A DNA stretch of 64,000 bases from Croceibacterium mercuriale (lineage in GTDB: Bacteria > Pseudomonadota > Alphaproteobacteria > Sphingomonadales > Sphingomonadaceae). A model generated the notes under the pieces. The model did no database searches. It was not told the DNA's origin and saw nothing but the letters and a program-made list of their open reading frames with translations. Positions within the stretch are counted from its first letter, which is position 1, and every line of letters starts with the position of its first letter. Both the position numbers and the translations under genes were made by a program. Shown here piece by piece: positions 1 to 8,705 of this stretch. The stretch lies in NCBI RefSeq assembly GCF_000802385.1, contig NZ_JTDN01000001.1, positions 751,501 to 815,500 of the forward strand. Reading direction: 5' to 3'.

Positions 1-84
1 ATTGCCCTTGTGCGAGAGCGTGTCGAGGAAGCGGGCGGTGCGGTCGGGCGTCCAGCCATCGTGGCGGGCGTGTGGTGCGGGCAT
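1..84 (-). CDS. 5' end of an HTH-like hypothetical protein (runs off the left edge)
   Basis: Only the first 28 codons are present, read leftward from an ATG at 84. The peptide begins MPAPHARHDGWTPDR and continues with a helix ending in LDTLSHKGN. The phrase 'HDGWTPxRxxxFLxxL' is typical of short sphingomonad proteins that look like helix-turn-helix or terminase-small-subunit-like DNA binders of unknown role. Function cannot be assigned from this fragment, and the family recognition is from memory of the N-terminal pattern only. Confidence 0.6.
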   Translation of the reverse strand, partial: MPAPHARHDGWTPDRTARFLDTLSHKGN

Positions 85-252
85 GATTCGCGGGTTCCCT
101 GTGCTGGGGCGTGGGCGGGCGAATCGGGCCTATTATGCAGATGGGGGCGTGTAGGACAGGCCTGCCGCACCAGACGCGCTACCAGACCGGATCCGCCTTG
201 TTCCGGACGGGCCGGGTTGCCGGACAGGTCCTTTCGCCAGGATCACCAGAGA

Positions 253-1182
253 TCAGTTCGGACCACGACGTACCAGTCGATAGACGATCCAGGAGGTGTA
301 GAAGGACTTTATCGGCCGGCCCGATGCATCCAGCGCGGGACTGAATGCGCCCGCTGTCCTGAAGAAGTCGCAGACATTGGCAGTGATGCTGCTGTTGGTC
401 GTGTCGATGATCGTGCAGTCGGTTGCGGTTCCGGCTTCGTCTACCAGGACGCGCAGATGCAGATCGGTCTGCTCTCCACGCCGCAAGGCGGCCCTCGGGT
501 AGCCTCGCTGCACCTGCCGTGCCAGATCAGCCAGGTCCCGCCCCGTCCAGCGAGGCGATTGCGTCAGGGTCCGATGGGCGGCCTCGTCGAGCCCCCATTC
601 GTTCAGCCGGTCCATCGAGCAGGCATCCAGCACGGCGAGCGCATCCGCCAACCGGCCGGGCCGCAAGCGCAGGCTGTGCTGCCCTTGAACCAGATCGATC
701 CGGTCGGCTTGCGCAAGGGCCGCAGGTGGCAGGATCGGAGCGGCCGTGCCGTATTCCGGTGCCAGGTCCCCTGCGGCCGCATCCTCCGGCGTCGGTTGCG
801 CCAGCGACACGTTGCGAAAGATCAGCGCATCCTGGCTGGCGGCCAGACTTCCCTTGGCAAAAAACGCACGACGCTCCCCCAACAGGCCCGCAGGATCGCC
901 GAACTGGAGCGTCATCTCCTGGCGGTCTTCGAACCGCTTCAGCGGATCTCCGACCAGCACCATGGAAAAGCTGCTGCCCGGCGACCATTGCGTGATCAGC
1001 AGGGTGACGCCGTCACTCCCTTCGTCCAGATCCCGGGCCATGCGGCATTGTCCCTGCGAACCATCGACCACCCACCTGCTGCTCGGTGCATCGGCCAGCA
1101 CCAGTTCGGTGGCCGAGGCCGCCGAACTGGTCAGCAAGGCACTTGCTGCGATGATGGCGGAGAGCGGCAGTCTGTTGAGCAT
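253..1182 (-). CDS. Secreted protein with a TonB C-terminal-like domain
   Basis: A 309-residue protein with a clear Sec signal peptide (about residues 1-24, ending ASA). The last 80 residues carry the pattern of a TonB C-terminal fold: a strand 'LHLRVLVDEAGTATDCTI', a conserved Cys region, then 'GAFSPALDASGRPIKSF'. There is no N-terminal membrane anchor or proline-rich spacer, so this is not a canonical energising TonB. It is better called a periplasmic TonB-C-like protein of unknown role. It is transcribed away from the ABC permease gene, with about 140 bp between the two starts. Confidence 0.6.
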   Translation of the reverse strand: MLNRLPLSAIIAASALLTSSAASATELVLADAPSSRWVVDGSQGQCRMARDLDEGSDGVTLLITQWSPGSSFSMVLVGDPLKRFEDRQEMTLQFGDPAGLLGERRAFFAKGSLAASQDALIFRNVSLAQPTPEDAAAGDLAPEYGTAAPILPPAALAQADRIDLVQGQHSLRLRPGRLADALAVLDACSMDRLNEWGLDEAAHRTLTQSPRWTGRDLADLARQVQRGYPRAALRRGEQTDLHLRVLVDEAGTATDCTIIDTTNSSITANVCDFFRTAGAFSPALDASGRPIKSFYTSWIVYRLVRRGPN

Positions 1183-1324
1183 CGGCGCGATTTCTATCTG
1201 TTACGTACAGGAAGGTCGAGCTTCAAAGAACCCGTTCACGCTGACCATTTCTGCCGAGCGTGGCGTGATCGGGGGCCGGAGCCTGCCGGTAGACATTGCG
1301 ACGCATCTGCGTCACGGGGCTGGC

Positions 1325-2386
1325 GTGCATCAAGGGACCGAACATGACCGGGCGGCGATCCTGGCTGCCTACCGCGCGACGCGGCGGCGGCGGGGGATGA
1401 TCCTGCTGGGCATGGTGGTGCTGGGGATCGCGGCGTTCCTGCTGGACATCTCCACCGGGCCATCGCCCCTGCGATTGTGGGACGTGCTGCTGGGCCTGTT
1501 CCAGCCCGACCAGCTGAGTGCGCCGGAACAGACCATCATCCGCCAGGTGCGGCTGCCTTATGCGCTTATGGCGCTGCTGGTCGGGGCGGCGCTGTCGCTG
1601 GCCGGGGCGGAGATGCAGACGATCCTGAACAATCCGCTGGCCAGCCCGTTCACGCTGGGTGTGTCGAGTGCGGCGAGCTTCGGCGCGGCGCTGGCGATCG
1701 TGTCCGGGATCAGCCTGCCGTTCGTGCCGGCGGACTGGATGGTGCCGCTGAACGCCTTTGTCGCCGCCTTCGCATCCGTGCTGCTGCTGGAGGCGCTGGC
1801 GCGCAGCCGGGCGGCGGGGATGGAGGGGGTGGTGCTGTTCGGCATCGCGCTGGTGTTCACCTTCAATGCGCTGGTCGCGCTCCTGCAGTTCGTGGCCAGC
1901 CAGGAGGCGCTGAGCCAGCTGGTGTTCTGGACCATGGGCTCGCTGGGCCGGTCCACGTGGGGTGGCCTCGCCACACTGGCGGTGGTGCTGGCGGTGGTGC
2001 TGCCGTTCAGCTGGCGCGCGGCGGATGCGATGACCGCGCTGCGGCTGGGCGAGGACCGGGCGCGCAGCTTCGGCATCGATGTGCGGCGGCTGCGGCTGTT
2101 CAGCCTGCTGCGGATCAGTGCGCTGGCGGCAACCGCGGTGGCGTTCGTTGGCACGATCGGCTTCATCGGCCTGGTCGGTCCGCATATCGCGCGGATGCTG
2201 CTGGGGGAGGATCACCGGTTCCTGCTGCCGGCATCGCTGCTGACCGGGGCGGTGATCATGGCGCTGGCGAGCGTGCTGTCCAAGGTGCTGGTGCCGGGCG
2301 TGCTGCTGCCGGTGGGCATCGTGACCAGCATGATCGGCGTGCCGGTATTCCTGCTGCTGATCCTGAAGAAGCCGAACCGTGCCTGA
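1325..2386 (+). CDS. FecCD-family iron-siderophore ABC transporter permease
   Basis: Integral membrane permease (about 353 residues) of the FecCD/BtuC family, which imports ferric siderophores, haem or cobalamin across the inner membrane. It shows the family hallmarks 'RQVRLPYALMALLVGAALS', 'GAEMQTILNNPLASPFTLG' and a C-terminal 'GFIGLVGPHIARMLLGEDHR', with about ten hydrophobic segments. The reading frame is open far upstream. The GTG at 1325 gives the usual short cytoplasmic leader (ILAAYRATRRRR) before the first membrane segment; an ATG at 1397 would remove that leader. It overlaps the ATPase gene by 8 nt, so the two are translationally coupled. Confidence 0.88.
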   Translation: MHQGTEHDRAAILAAYRATRRRRGMILLGMVVLGIAAFLLDISTGPSPLRLWDVLLGLFQPDQLSAPEQTIIRQVRLPYALMALLVGAALSLAGAEMQTILNNPLASPFTLGVSSAASFGAALAIVSGISLPFVPADWMVPLNAFVAAFASVLLLEALARSRAAGMEGVVLFGIALVFTFNALVALLQFVASQEALSQLVFWTMGSLGRSTWGGLATLAVVLAVVLPFSWRAADAMTALRLGEDRARSFGIDVRRLRLFSLLRISALAATAVAFVGTIGFIGLVGPHIARMLLGEDHRFLLPASLLTGAVIMALASVLSKVLVPGVLLPVGIVTSMIGVPVFLLLILKKPNRA

Positions 2387-3164
2387 CACGCTGGAGATCG
2401 ACGGGCTGGGGGCGGCCTATGGCGGCAAGCCGGTGATCGACGGGCTGTCGCTGGCGCCGTTCGTGCCGGGCAGCGTCACCAGCCTGATCGGGCCGAATGC
2501 GGCGGGCAAGACCACCTTGCTGCGCGCGCTGGCCGGGCTGCATCCGGCGAAGGGGGCCGTGCGGCTGGGCGGGCGCGACCTGCTGGCATTGCCGCTGGCG
2601 GACCATGCGCGGTACGTCACCTACATGCCGCAGAGCCTGCCGCAGCGCGTGGCGCTGAGCGTGCTGGAGGGCGTGGCGGGAGCGTTGCGGGCCTCGCCCG
2701 TCGAAGGGCCGGCGCTGTCCGATGCGGCGCTGATGGGCCGCGCGCTGGAGGTGATCGAGCTGGTCGGCATCGGGCACAAGGCGCTGGAAGGCCTCGATCA
2801 TCTGTCCGGCGGGCAGCGGCAGCTGGCCTCGCTGGCGCAGGCGCTGGCGCGGAGCCCGCGCGTGCTGCTGCTGGACGAACCGATCAGCGCGCTGGACCTG
2901 TATTACCAGCTGCGGGTGATGAAGCTGGTGCAGCGGCTGGCGCGTGAGCGGGGCATGATGGTGATCATGGTGCTGCACGACCTGGCGATCGCGGCGCGCT
3001 GGTCCGACCGGGTGGTGGTGCTGGCCGAGGGGCGCGTGATGGCCGATGGTCCGCCGGCCGAGGCGATCAGCGCGGAGGTACTGGCGCAGGTCTACAAGGT
3101 GCGGGGCCGGGTGGAGCAGGATGGCGCCGATCTGCGGATCGCGATCGACGACATCCTGCCCTGA
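2379..3164 (+). CDS. ABC transporter ATPase for iron-siderophore uptake (FecE/FhuC type)
   Basis: ATP-binding subunit of 261 residues. Walker A is GPNAAGKTTL, the signature motif is LSGGQRQLASLAQAL, Walker B is VLLLDEP followed by ISALDLYYQL, and the switch His is in VLHDLAIAARW. It starts at a GTG inside the 3' end of the permease gene. Together they form the cytoplasmic half of a type II importer; the binding lipoprotein is encoded nearby on the opposite strand. It converges on the YncE-like gene with only 6 nt between stop codons. Confidence 0.92.
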   Translation: MPDTLEIDGLGAAYGGKPVIDGLSLAPFVPGSVTSLIGPNAAGKTTLLRALAGLHPAKGAVRLGGRDLLALPLADHARYVTYMPQSLPQRVALSVLEGVAGALRASPVEGPALSDAALMGRALEVIELVGIGHKALEGLDHLSGGQRQLASLAQALARSPRVLLLDEPISALDLYYQLRVMKLVQRLARERGMMVIMVLHDLAIAARWSDRVVVLAEGRVMADGPPAEAISAEVLAQVYKVRGRVEQDGADLRIAIDDILP

Positions 3165-3170
3165 GTGCCC

Positions 3171-4598
3171 TTAGCGCTTCGGCGCGATGCGCATCACGGT
3201 GTCGCCTTCCTCGCCGCTCGCCTGGCCGGACTTGACCGCGGCGTAGATCACGCCGGGCTCGCCCAAGGTGACGTGGTTGGCCAGCGGGGCGGGGCCGAGA
3301 TTGGCGACGATCTTGCCATCGGCATCGGTGACGGTGACGGTGCCCGCGCCGCGGCTGGTGACATAGGCCTGCTTGCTGGCGGGATCGAACGCCACGTTCA
3401 GCGCGCCGGCGCCCACCGGCGTGTCGGCGATGACGGCACCAGTCTCGCCATCCAGCACCAGCAGGTTGTCGCTGCCTTGCGCGGCGACATAGATGCGGCC
3501 GGTGGCCGGATCATGCGACACGCCGATCGCGCCGCGTGCGCCGGGCAGCGGGAACACCTTGCCGACCTGGCTGGTGGTGGTGTCGATCACCGCGACCTCG
3601 GCCGAGGACAGGCTGACGACGTAGAGCCGGTTGTTCGCGGCATCGAGCGACAGGCTTGCACCGCCGAAGGCCTCGCCGCGCTTGCCCGACTGGATGGGGA
3701 TGGGGGCGAGCGGCTCCAGGGTGGCGGTGTCGATCACTGCGACAAAGGGTTCGTTGGTCGCGGCGATGTAGGCCTTGCCGGCATGGACGCGCACGTCGCG
3801 CGGGTGGGGCACCGTATTGGGCGCGAACTGCTGCACCAGCGACAGGTCGGCCTGCTTGTACACGGCGATGGTGTTCTGGCGGGTGTTGGTGACCCAGACA
3901 TTGCCGTCGGAATCGTCCACACCGACGCCATAGACCGCGAAGAGGCCGGGCTCGTTCGACTGGCCGGGGCGCTGCGGCTGACCCGGGCGGGCGTCACGGG
4001 CCGGGGCCGCCGGCGGTGTCGCGCGGGCAAGCACCTCCAGCGTGTCCGGGTTCATCTTCACCAGTTCCGACACGGTCACCGGGGGGCGGCCGACGGCGGT
4101 GGTGACGAAGATGGCATCGGCGGCCGGGCTGTAGGCGGTCTGGTAGATGCCGCGCGCGGCGATGCCGTTGGTCACGGTGAAGCGGTCCTGCCCGGACAGC
4201 GGCACGACGGGGCTGACCTTCAGCTCCGCGACCAGGGCGGTGTAGGGCGCGTTGGTGACCGCTACCACCGGGTGGGTGCCGCTGACGGCGTTGGACGGCA
4301 CGGTGACGGTGCCGGTGATCTTGCCTTCCGCATCGGCCGTCAGGGGCGTGCCGAGCGGGGTGGTGCCGACCAGCAGCGTGACCTGCTGGCCCGGCTGGAA
4401 GCCCTCGCCACCCACGGTGACCGTGCTGCCGGCCTGGATCGGGGTCATGCGGTCGGGGCCGGAGAAGGTGACCTGCGCCTCCGCCGTGCGGTTCAGCGTG
4501 GTGAAGGCGTCCTGCGCCAGGACGGGCACGGCGCCGGCAAACAGCGCGGCGGTGGCGAGCAGCGACAGGCCGTGGCGCCGGAAGGTGGATGAACGCAT
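3171..4598 (-). CDS. YncE-like secreted beta-propeller with an N-terminal Ig/IPT-like domain
   Basis: A 475-residue periplasmic protein with a signal peptide (cleavage near VLAQ-DA). Residues about 35-130 form an Ig/IPT-like beta-sandwich (GSTVTVGGEGFQPGQQVTL). The rest is a seven-bladed YVTN/NHL-type propeller (repeats such as 'AGKAYIAATNEPFVAVIDT' and 'NNRLYVVSLSSAEVAVIDT'). E. coli YncE is an iron-repressed propeller of this kind, which fits this locus. The gene lies 4 nt downstream of the binding-lipoprotein gene, so the two form one operon. Its biochemical role is not established; a substrate- or siderophore-associated role is inferred only from context. Confidence 0.8.
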   Translation of the reverse strand: MRSSTFRRHGLSLLATAALFAGAVPVLAQDAFTTLNRTAEAQVTFSGPDRMTPIQAGSTVTVGGEGFQPGQQVTLLVGTTPLGTPLTADAEGKITGTVTVPSNAVSGTHPVVAVTNAPYTALVAELKVSPVVPLSGQDRFTVTNGIAARGIYQTAYSPAADAIFVTTAVGRPPVTVSELVKMNPDTLEVLARATPPAAPARDARPGQPQRPGQSNEPGLFAVYGVGVDDSDGNVWVTNTRQNTIAVYKQADLSLVQQFAPNTVPHPRDVRVHAGKAYIAATNEPFVAVIDTATLEPLAPIPIQSGKRGEAFGGASLSLDAANNRLYVVSLSSAEVAVIDTTTSQVGKVFPLPGARGAIGVSHDPATGRIYVAAQGSDNLLVLDGETGAVIADTPVGAGALNVAFDPASKQAYVTSRGAGTVTVTDADGKIVANLGPAPLANHVTLGEPGVIYAAVKSGQASGEEGDTVMRIAPKR

Positions 4599-4602
4599 GG
4601 AC

Positions 4603-5751
4603 TTACTCCTGATTGGAAGCGGGCAGGTCGACCCAGAAGGTGCCGCGATAGGGCACGGCCAGGAACTGGCGGTTGATCGCCTCCAGCGTGGCGGCGGGGT
4701 CCAGGTCGGCGAACAGGTCGGGGTGGAGCCACCTGGCGAAGGTCTCGATCGCGACGATGTCGAGCGGCGAGTTGATCAGCTGGTGCGAGAAGCCGTGGGC
4801 ATTGCCGGTGCGCACCGCGGTGAGGCCGGCGATCGCGGGCCGGGCGGTGACACGGGCGAGGGCGGCGCGCGCCTGGGCGGGCGTGACGGCGGCGCCCAGC
4901 ACCAGCCCGTTGGCCTTGGCCAGATGCGGGCCACCGGTGCCGATGTAGACGGCCGGATCCCGGCTGACGACATATTCGAGGTTCAGCTTGCCGAAGCTCT
5001 GCTCGATCACGTCGGCGCCGATATTGTGGCCGCCCACGAAGGACAGGTAGTCGCCGATATTGCCGCGGCCCGGGCTGTTGCAGCAATCGCCGCCCATGCC
5101 GGCATGCGCCTCCAGGAACACGGTCGGGCGATCGTCGGCGGGCAGGCTGGCGATGCCTTGGGCAATGCGGTCCATGCGCGCCTTGCGGAACTGCACGAAG
5201 GCCTGCGCCTGCTGCTGGCGGCCGGTCACCTCCCCCAGCAGCAGCAGGCTGCGTTCGAGGTTCTGCAGCGGCTGGACGAAGAAGTCGACGATGGCGACGG
5301 TGATGCCGGCGCCTTCGAGCTGCGCGATCTGCGCATCGGTAATGCCGCTTTCCAGCGAGAGCAGCGCGAGTTGCGGCTTTGCGGCCAGCAGCGATTCCAG
5401 GTCGAAATTGCCGGCCGAGCTGGCGACCTTGGGCAGGTCGCCGAGACCGGGCGACTTGACCAGGAACTGCCGGTAGGTCTCGTCCCCCAGGCGGTTCACG
5501 TCCTGCGGCCAGGCGACCAGCAGGGAGCCGGGATCGGGATGGATAAGGCCGAGCGCCACCAGATAGCGCGAATCGTCGATCGCGATGCGGCTGACCGGGC
5601 CGTTCACCCGGACCTGCCGCCCGCGCACATCGACGAGCCCGGCAGTTGCCGCCTGCTGGTCAGGCGCGGGGTCCGGCGAACATCCGCCAGCGGACAGGCC
5701 AGCGAGGGCGACCGCCAGGATTGCGCCGCGCGTGCGGCCACGAATGGTCAT
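4603..5751 (-). CDS. Iron-siderophore ABC transporter substrate-binding lipoprotein
   Basis: Periplasmic binding protein of the TroA-like/FecB class, about 382 residues from the ATG at 5751 (preceded by GGGGCAAG). The open frame extends to 5949, but the start at 5751 gives a proper lipoprotein signal with lipobox SAGGC near residue 19. The domain has the bilobal pattern: VDVRGRQVRVNGPVSRI at the N-terminus, a 'FLEAHAGMGGDCCNSPG' segment and GHNIGADVIEQSFGKLN in the C-lobe. It should deliver a ferric chelate to the permease/ATPase pair at 1325-3164. The Fur-like box lies 56 nt upstream of the start. Confidence 0.85.
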   Translation of the reverse strand: MTIRGRTRGAILAVALAGLSAGGCSPDPAPDQQAATAGLVDVRGRQVRVNGPVSRIAIDDSRYLVALGLIHPDPGSLLVAWPQDVNRLGDETYRQFLVKSPGLGDLPKVASSAGNFDLESLLAAKPQLALLSLESGITDAQIAQLEGAGITVAIVDFFVQPLQNLERSLLLLGEVTGRQQQAQAFVQFRKARMDRIAQGIASLPADDRPTVFLEAHAGMGGDCCNSPGRGNIGDYLSFVGGHNIGADVIEQSFGKLNLEYVVSRDPAVYIGTGGPHLAKANGLVLGAAVTPAQARAALARVTARPAIAGLTAVRTGNAHGFSHQLINSPLDIVAIETFARWLHPDLFADLDPAATLEAINRQFLAVPYRGTFWVDLPASNQE

Positions 5752-5806
5752 CTTGCCCCGTCCCCCCTGATGCGGCAGGCTGCGACACCTGCCGCCCGCC
5801 TGTTGC

Positions 5807-5825
5807 GCAAATGATAATGATTGTA
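5807..5825. promoter_or_regulatory. Fur-box candidate between divergent iron genes
   Basis: The 19-bp sequence GCAAATGATAATGATTGTA matches the classical Fur box GATAATGATAATCATTATC at 14 of 19 positions. It stands out as AT-rich in very GC-rich DNA. It sits in the 83-bp gap between the binding-lipoprotein start (5751, minus) and the esterase start (5835, plus), so one site could repress both when iron is replete. Confidence 0.72.
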
Positions 5826-5834
5826 AAGAACGCG

Positions 5835-6629
5835 ATGATGGTGCCCGATGATTGTTACCGCCTGCCCGGCGCCACCAGCTGGCGGCTGGGCGCGTACCGG
5901 ATCGACCTGCTGGTGCCGGACGGTCCGGCGCCCGCCGGCGGCTGGCCATCGGTCTGGCTGCTGGATGGCGCGGATTGTTTCGGCACCTGTGTCGAGGCGA
6001 TGCGGCGGATGAGCCGGCGCTGCGACGCGACCGGCGTGGTGCCGCAGGTGATCGTCGGCATCTCCGCCGCGGATGGCGATCGGGCGCACCGCCAGCGGGA
6101 TTACACCACGCCGCTGCCCGACCGGGAAGGTGCGGGCGGGGCGGAGCCGTTCCTGCGCTTCGTGCTGGAACAGGTGCGGCCGGAGGTCGGCCGGCGGGTG
6201 GAGCTGGATCCGGCCCGCACGACCTTGTGGGGTCATTCGCTGGCGGGATATTTCACGCTGTGGGCACTCGCCCATGCGCCGGACAGCTTCCGCACCTATG
6301 CCGCGATCAGTCCGTCGGTGTGGTGGGACCGGCCGCTGCTGGAGGACGGCATCGCCCGCCTGTCGCCGGGCGACCGGCGCGCGCTGGTGTGCATCGGTGA
6401 ATGGGAGGATGCGCTGCCGCCATGGCAGGCAAGGGCGCCGAACGCGACCGAGGCGCTCGCACGGCGGCAGGCGCGCCAGATGGTGGCGGGGGCGCGGGAC
6501 ATCGCCGGTCTGCTGGCGCGGGCGCTGGGCCAGGAGCGGGTGCAGTTCCGGCTGCTACCGGAGGAGGATCATGCGTCGATCCTGTCGGCCGCGATGCCGC
6601 GGATGCTGCGGATGGCCTCGCTGGAATGA
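5835..6629 (+). CDS. Ferric-siderophore esterase-like alpha/beta hydrolase (Fes/IroE/BesA family)
   Basis: About 264 residues of the esterase D/Fes fold. It shows a GHSLAGY nucleophile elbow, a preceding 'RRVELDPARTTLWGHS' typical of trilactone siderophore hydrolases, and a C-terminal 'EEDHASI' that supplies the likely catalytic His. No signal peptide is visible, so it should act in the cytoplasm, where such enzymes cleave ester-containing siderophores to free iron. The start is one of two adjacent ATGs (5835 or 5838). The upstream open frame runs through the Fur-like box and is not coding. Substrate (enterobactin-like, other trilactone, or none of these) is not determined. Confidence 0.8.
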   Translation: MMVPDDCYRLPGATSWRLGAYRIDLLVPDGPAPAGGWPSVWLLDGADCFGTCVEAMRRMSRRCDATGVVPQVIVGISAADGDRAHRQRDYTTPLPDREGAGGAEPFLRFVLEQVRPEVGRRVELDPARTTLWGHSLAGYFTLWALAHAPDSFRTYAAISPSVWWDRPLLEDGIARLSPGDRRALVCIGEWEDALPPWQARAPNATEALARRQARQMVAGARDIAGLLARALGQERVQFRLLPEEDHASILSAAMPRMLRMASLE

Positions 6630-6678
6630 TCGGAGGTCCGGGTTGCCGCTTGCGCGCTCCGGTCACCTGCCAGGATCG

Positions 6679-7122
6679 CTATGCCGCACTGACCGGAAGG
6701 AAGCGGGCGGCGATCGTCCTGGCCAGTCGCACCGGCCGATGGGTCACCGCGTCGATGCAGCACCAGCTGCTCTTCACTTCCACAAGCAACTCGTCCCCGC
6801 GCTTGATCAGCGTGGTGAAGAAGGCGCGAGCACCGACCAGCTGCTCGACAATGCTTTCGGCCGTGATCCCGTCACCGAGGAAGGCCGGCCGCCGATAGGT
6901 GATCTCGTGCTTGAGCGCGACCCACAGATGATCGCGGACAGCCTCCTTGGAGGCGAACCGTTCCCAATGAGCGACCACGGCATCCTGCACCCATGTCAGA
7001 TAGGCCGCGTTGTTGACGTGGCCGAGATGATCGATCTCGTTCTTTTCGACCGAGATGGGGTGGGCGTGATGTCGCCCGACCGGCAAGACCGATGTTTCCA
7101 CAAGATGATCCTCATCCGCCAT
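6679..7122 (-). CDS. Acyl-CoA thioesterase, 4-hydroxybenzoyl-CoA thioesterase (hot-dog) family
   Basis: About 147 residues with the YbgC/4HBT hot-dog motif 'EIDHLGHVNNAAYLTWVQ', which contains the usual Asp-His region, followed by 'ITYRRPAFLGDGITAES'. It should hydrolyse an acyl-CoA to the acid and CoA in the cytoplasm. I chose the ATG at 7122 (MADEDHLVETS), preceded by a short AGG; an in-frame ATG at 7140 is possible. It lies 64 nt downstream of the TetR-type gene on the same strand and is probably cotranscribed with and controlled by it. Confidence 0.82.
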   Translation of the reverse strand: MADEDHLVETSVLPVGRHHAHPISVEKNEIDHLGHVNNAAYLTWVQDAVVAHWERFASKEAVRDHLWVALKHEITYRRPAFLGDGITAESIVEQLVGARAFFTTLIKRGDELLVEVKSSWCCIDAVTHRPVRLARTIAARFLPVSAA

Positions 7123-7186
7123 AAGGCCTATGATATGCATTACTGTCAGCGATGACAATAGTGCGGCGTGGATGGCGTACGCGGAT

Positions 7187-7816
7187 TTACGGGACCTGAG
7201 CCTGTTTTGCCGAGGCCGCGATCCGGCCACGCACCAGATCGGCGGTCAGGCGTTCGCGCATGAATGTCCGCGACAGTCCCAGCGAGTCCGTCAGGCTGTC
7301 GCCGATGAGCGATGATCCAAGGGCAGTGATGACGATGTTGCCGATAATCGGCGGCAGGTCGTCACGTCCGAGAACGGCCCCGGCCGGCTCCCCGTCGAAC
7401 AGCTCCGCCGGGAGGCGGCTGAAACGATCGTACAAAGGGGCGAGGTGCGCGCTGTTCTGCGCCGCAAGCCAGGCGATCAGGCGGCCGGATCCGCTCTGTT
7501 CGAAGGTATCGAACACTAGATCCACCAGATCCGCTTCCCGGATCACACCCTTGCGCAGGCTGTCGGTTCCGCTTCGCACCGCCATGATCAGGTCGGCGAT
7601 CAAGGTATCGGCAAGCGCGGCCTGGAGATTGGCGGCCGTGCCGAAATGGTGGGTGATGTTGCCGTGGGCCATCTTCAGCTCACCCGCCACGCTCTGCAGC
7701 GTGATGGCGGCCGGACCGTCAGCCAGCAGGATCTGGCGGGCGGCCATGATGGCTTCGCGGCGAAGTTCCTCCGGCTGGCGGCGCCGCCTTCGCCTGGGAA
7801 CGTCATCTACCTGCAT
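7187..7816 (-). CDS. TetR/AcrR-family transcriptional regulator
   Basis: About 209 residues. A basic leader (PRRRRRRQPEELRREAI) is followed by a TetR HTH at residues about 15-60 ('ILLADGPAAITLQSVAGEL' and 'MAHGNITHHFGTAANLQAA'), then an all-helical ligand domain. I used the ATG at 7816 (MQVDDVPRRR) rather than the longer frame to 7858. It precedes the thioesterase gene, so it probably controls fatty-acyl or aromatic-acyl-CoA related functions, though the ligand is unknown. Confidence 0.85.
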   Translation of the reverse strand: MQVDDVPRRRRRRQPEELRREAIMAARQILLADGPAAITLQSVAGELKMAHGNITHHFGTAANLQAALADTLIADLIMAVRSGTDSLRKGVIREADLVDLVFDTFEQSGSGRLIAWLAAQNSAHLAPLYDRFSRLPAELFDGEPAGAVLGRDDLPPIIGNIVITALGSSLIGDSLTDSLGLSRTFMRERLTADLVRGRIAASAKQAQVP

Positions 7817-7878
7817 CACCGACAATATCCGTGCCCGGCCCGGTCCTGTCAACGACACCGGCCGGTCGGATCAACCTG

Positions 7879-8574
7879 TCACACGGGATTGACCTCGTCC
7901 TCCTCGTGAATGGCATGGTCTAGGCCCGTCAGGAAGCGATAGCCGTTCAGGATGTGCTGGCGCATCGCAGCATCGGCGGCGTCCACATCCCCGGCGGTGA
8001 TCGCGTGCAGGATGCGGCGATGGTCGGCGATGGCTTCGTTCAGCCGGTCGCCCCGGTAGAAGGTGCCGAACAGCAGCCGGTGGACCGGCGTATTCAGCCG
8101 CTTGACCATGTCGGCCAGCACGAGGTTGCCGGACACGTCCATGATGAAGGCGTGCCAGCGCGCATTCAGCCGGCCGAAGCGTTCGGGCGCATGATCCTGC
8201 GGGCACTGCTCCATCTCGATCGTCATGTCGGCCAGAATCCGGCGTTCCGCCGCGCTGGACCGCCGGGTGAAGTCGGCGGCGCAGATGCCTTCCACGGCCG
8301 CGCGTGCCAGGTAGAGCTGGCGCACCTCGTCCATCGATGCGCCGCGCACGGTGGCACCGCGGAACTCCTCGATGTCGATCAGCCCCTCTGCCGCGAGCCG
8401 CTGCAAGGCCTCGCGCACCTTGAAGCGGCTGCCGCCGGTCTGGCGGATGATGTCCACCTCCACCAGGCGTTGCCCGGGCACGAAGCGGCTGGCGCTGATC
8501 TGGCGGCGGATCCAGTCGGCGATCTCGACAGCGGGCGGACCCTTGCGGGCGAGGGCAGCAGCAGCGTCTTCCAT
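7879..8574 (-). CDS. GntR-family regulator, FadR/FCD subfamily
   Basis: 231 residues. The winged HTH (about 15-80) includes 'ISASRFVPGQRLVEVDI' and 'SRFKVREALQRLAAEGLI'. The C-terminal FCD ligand domain (about 90-225) shows the metal-ligand pattern 'LNARWHAFIMDVSGN', 'DHRRILHAITAGD' and 'AAMRQHIL'. FCD regulators usually sense carboxylic acids or their CoA esters. It is divergent from the TonB receptor that opens the big operon, and the 131-bp gap contains an overlapping palindromic ATTGT/ACAAT element, so it is the likely repressor of that operon and of itself. Confidence 0.9.
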   Translation of the reverse strand: MEDAAAALARKGPPAVEIADWIRRQISASRFVPGQRLVEVDIIRQTGGSRFKVREALQRLAAEGLIDIEEFRGATVRGASMDEVRQLYLARAAVEGICAADFTRRSSAAERRILADMTIEMEQCPQDHAPERFGRLNARWHAFIMDVSGNLVLADMVKRLNTPVHRLLFGTFYRGDRLNEAIADHRRILHAITAGDVDAADAAMRQHILNGYRFLTGLDHAIHEEDEVNPV

Positions 8575-8600
8575 GCTGCTGGTTCATGCCGGCACAGCGG

Positions 8601-8617
8601 ATTGTCAACAATATTGT
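8601..8617. promoter_or_regulatory. Overlapping palindromic operator candidate for the GntR regulator
   Basis: The sequence ATTGTCAACAATATTGT contains two overlapping dyads: ATTGT-CA-ACAAT (8601-8612) and the perfect ten-mer ACAATATTGT (8608-8617). FadR/FCD regulators typically bind short TTGT/ACAA dyads. The element lies between the divergent regulator start (8574) and the TonB receptor start (8706), so it could control both. Assignment to this regulator is inference from position and symmetry. Confidence 0.6.
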
Positions 8618-8705
8618 AGGCGAGATTCCGGTTGCCGCAATCGTGCGACTGGCAGAACCATGCCGGCGTGAGAGGCCACAAGGCCCGCGTTCACGGGAGT
8701 TGGAC

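Noticed and set aside
169-188. Possible tRNA-Pro fragment (complement of TCTGGTAGCGCGTCTGGT)
   Set aside because: It matches the D-arm to anticodon stem of tRNA-Pro over about 18 nt only. There is no acceptor stem, anticodon loop or T-arm around it, so it is chance or an unprovable relic.
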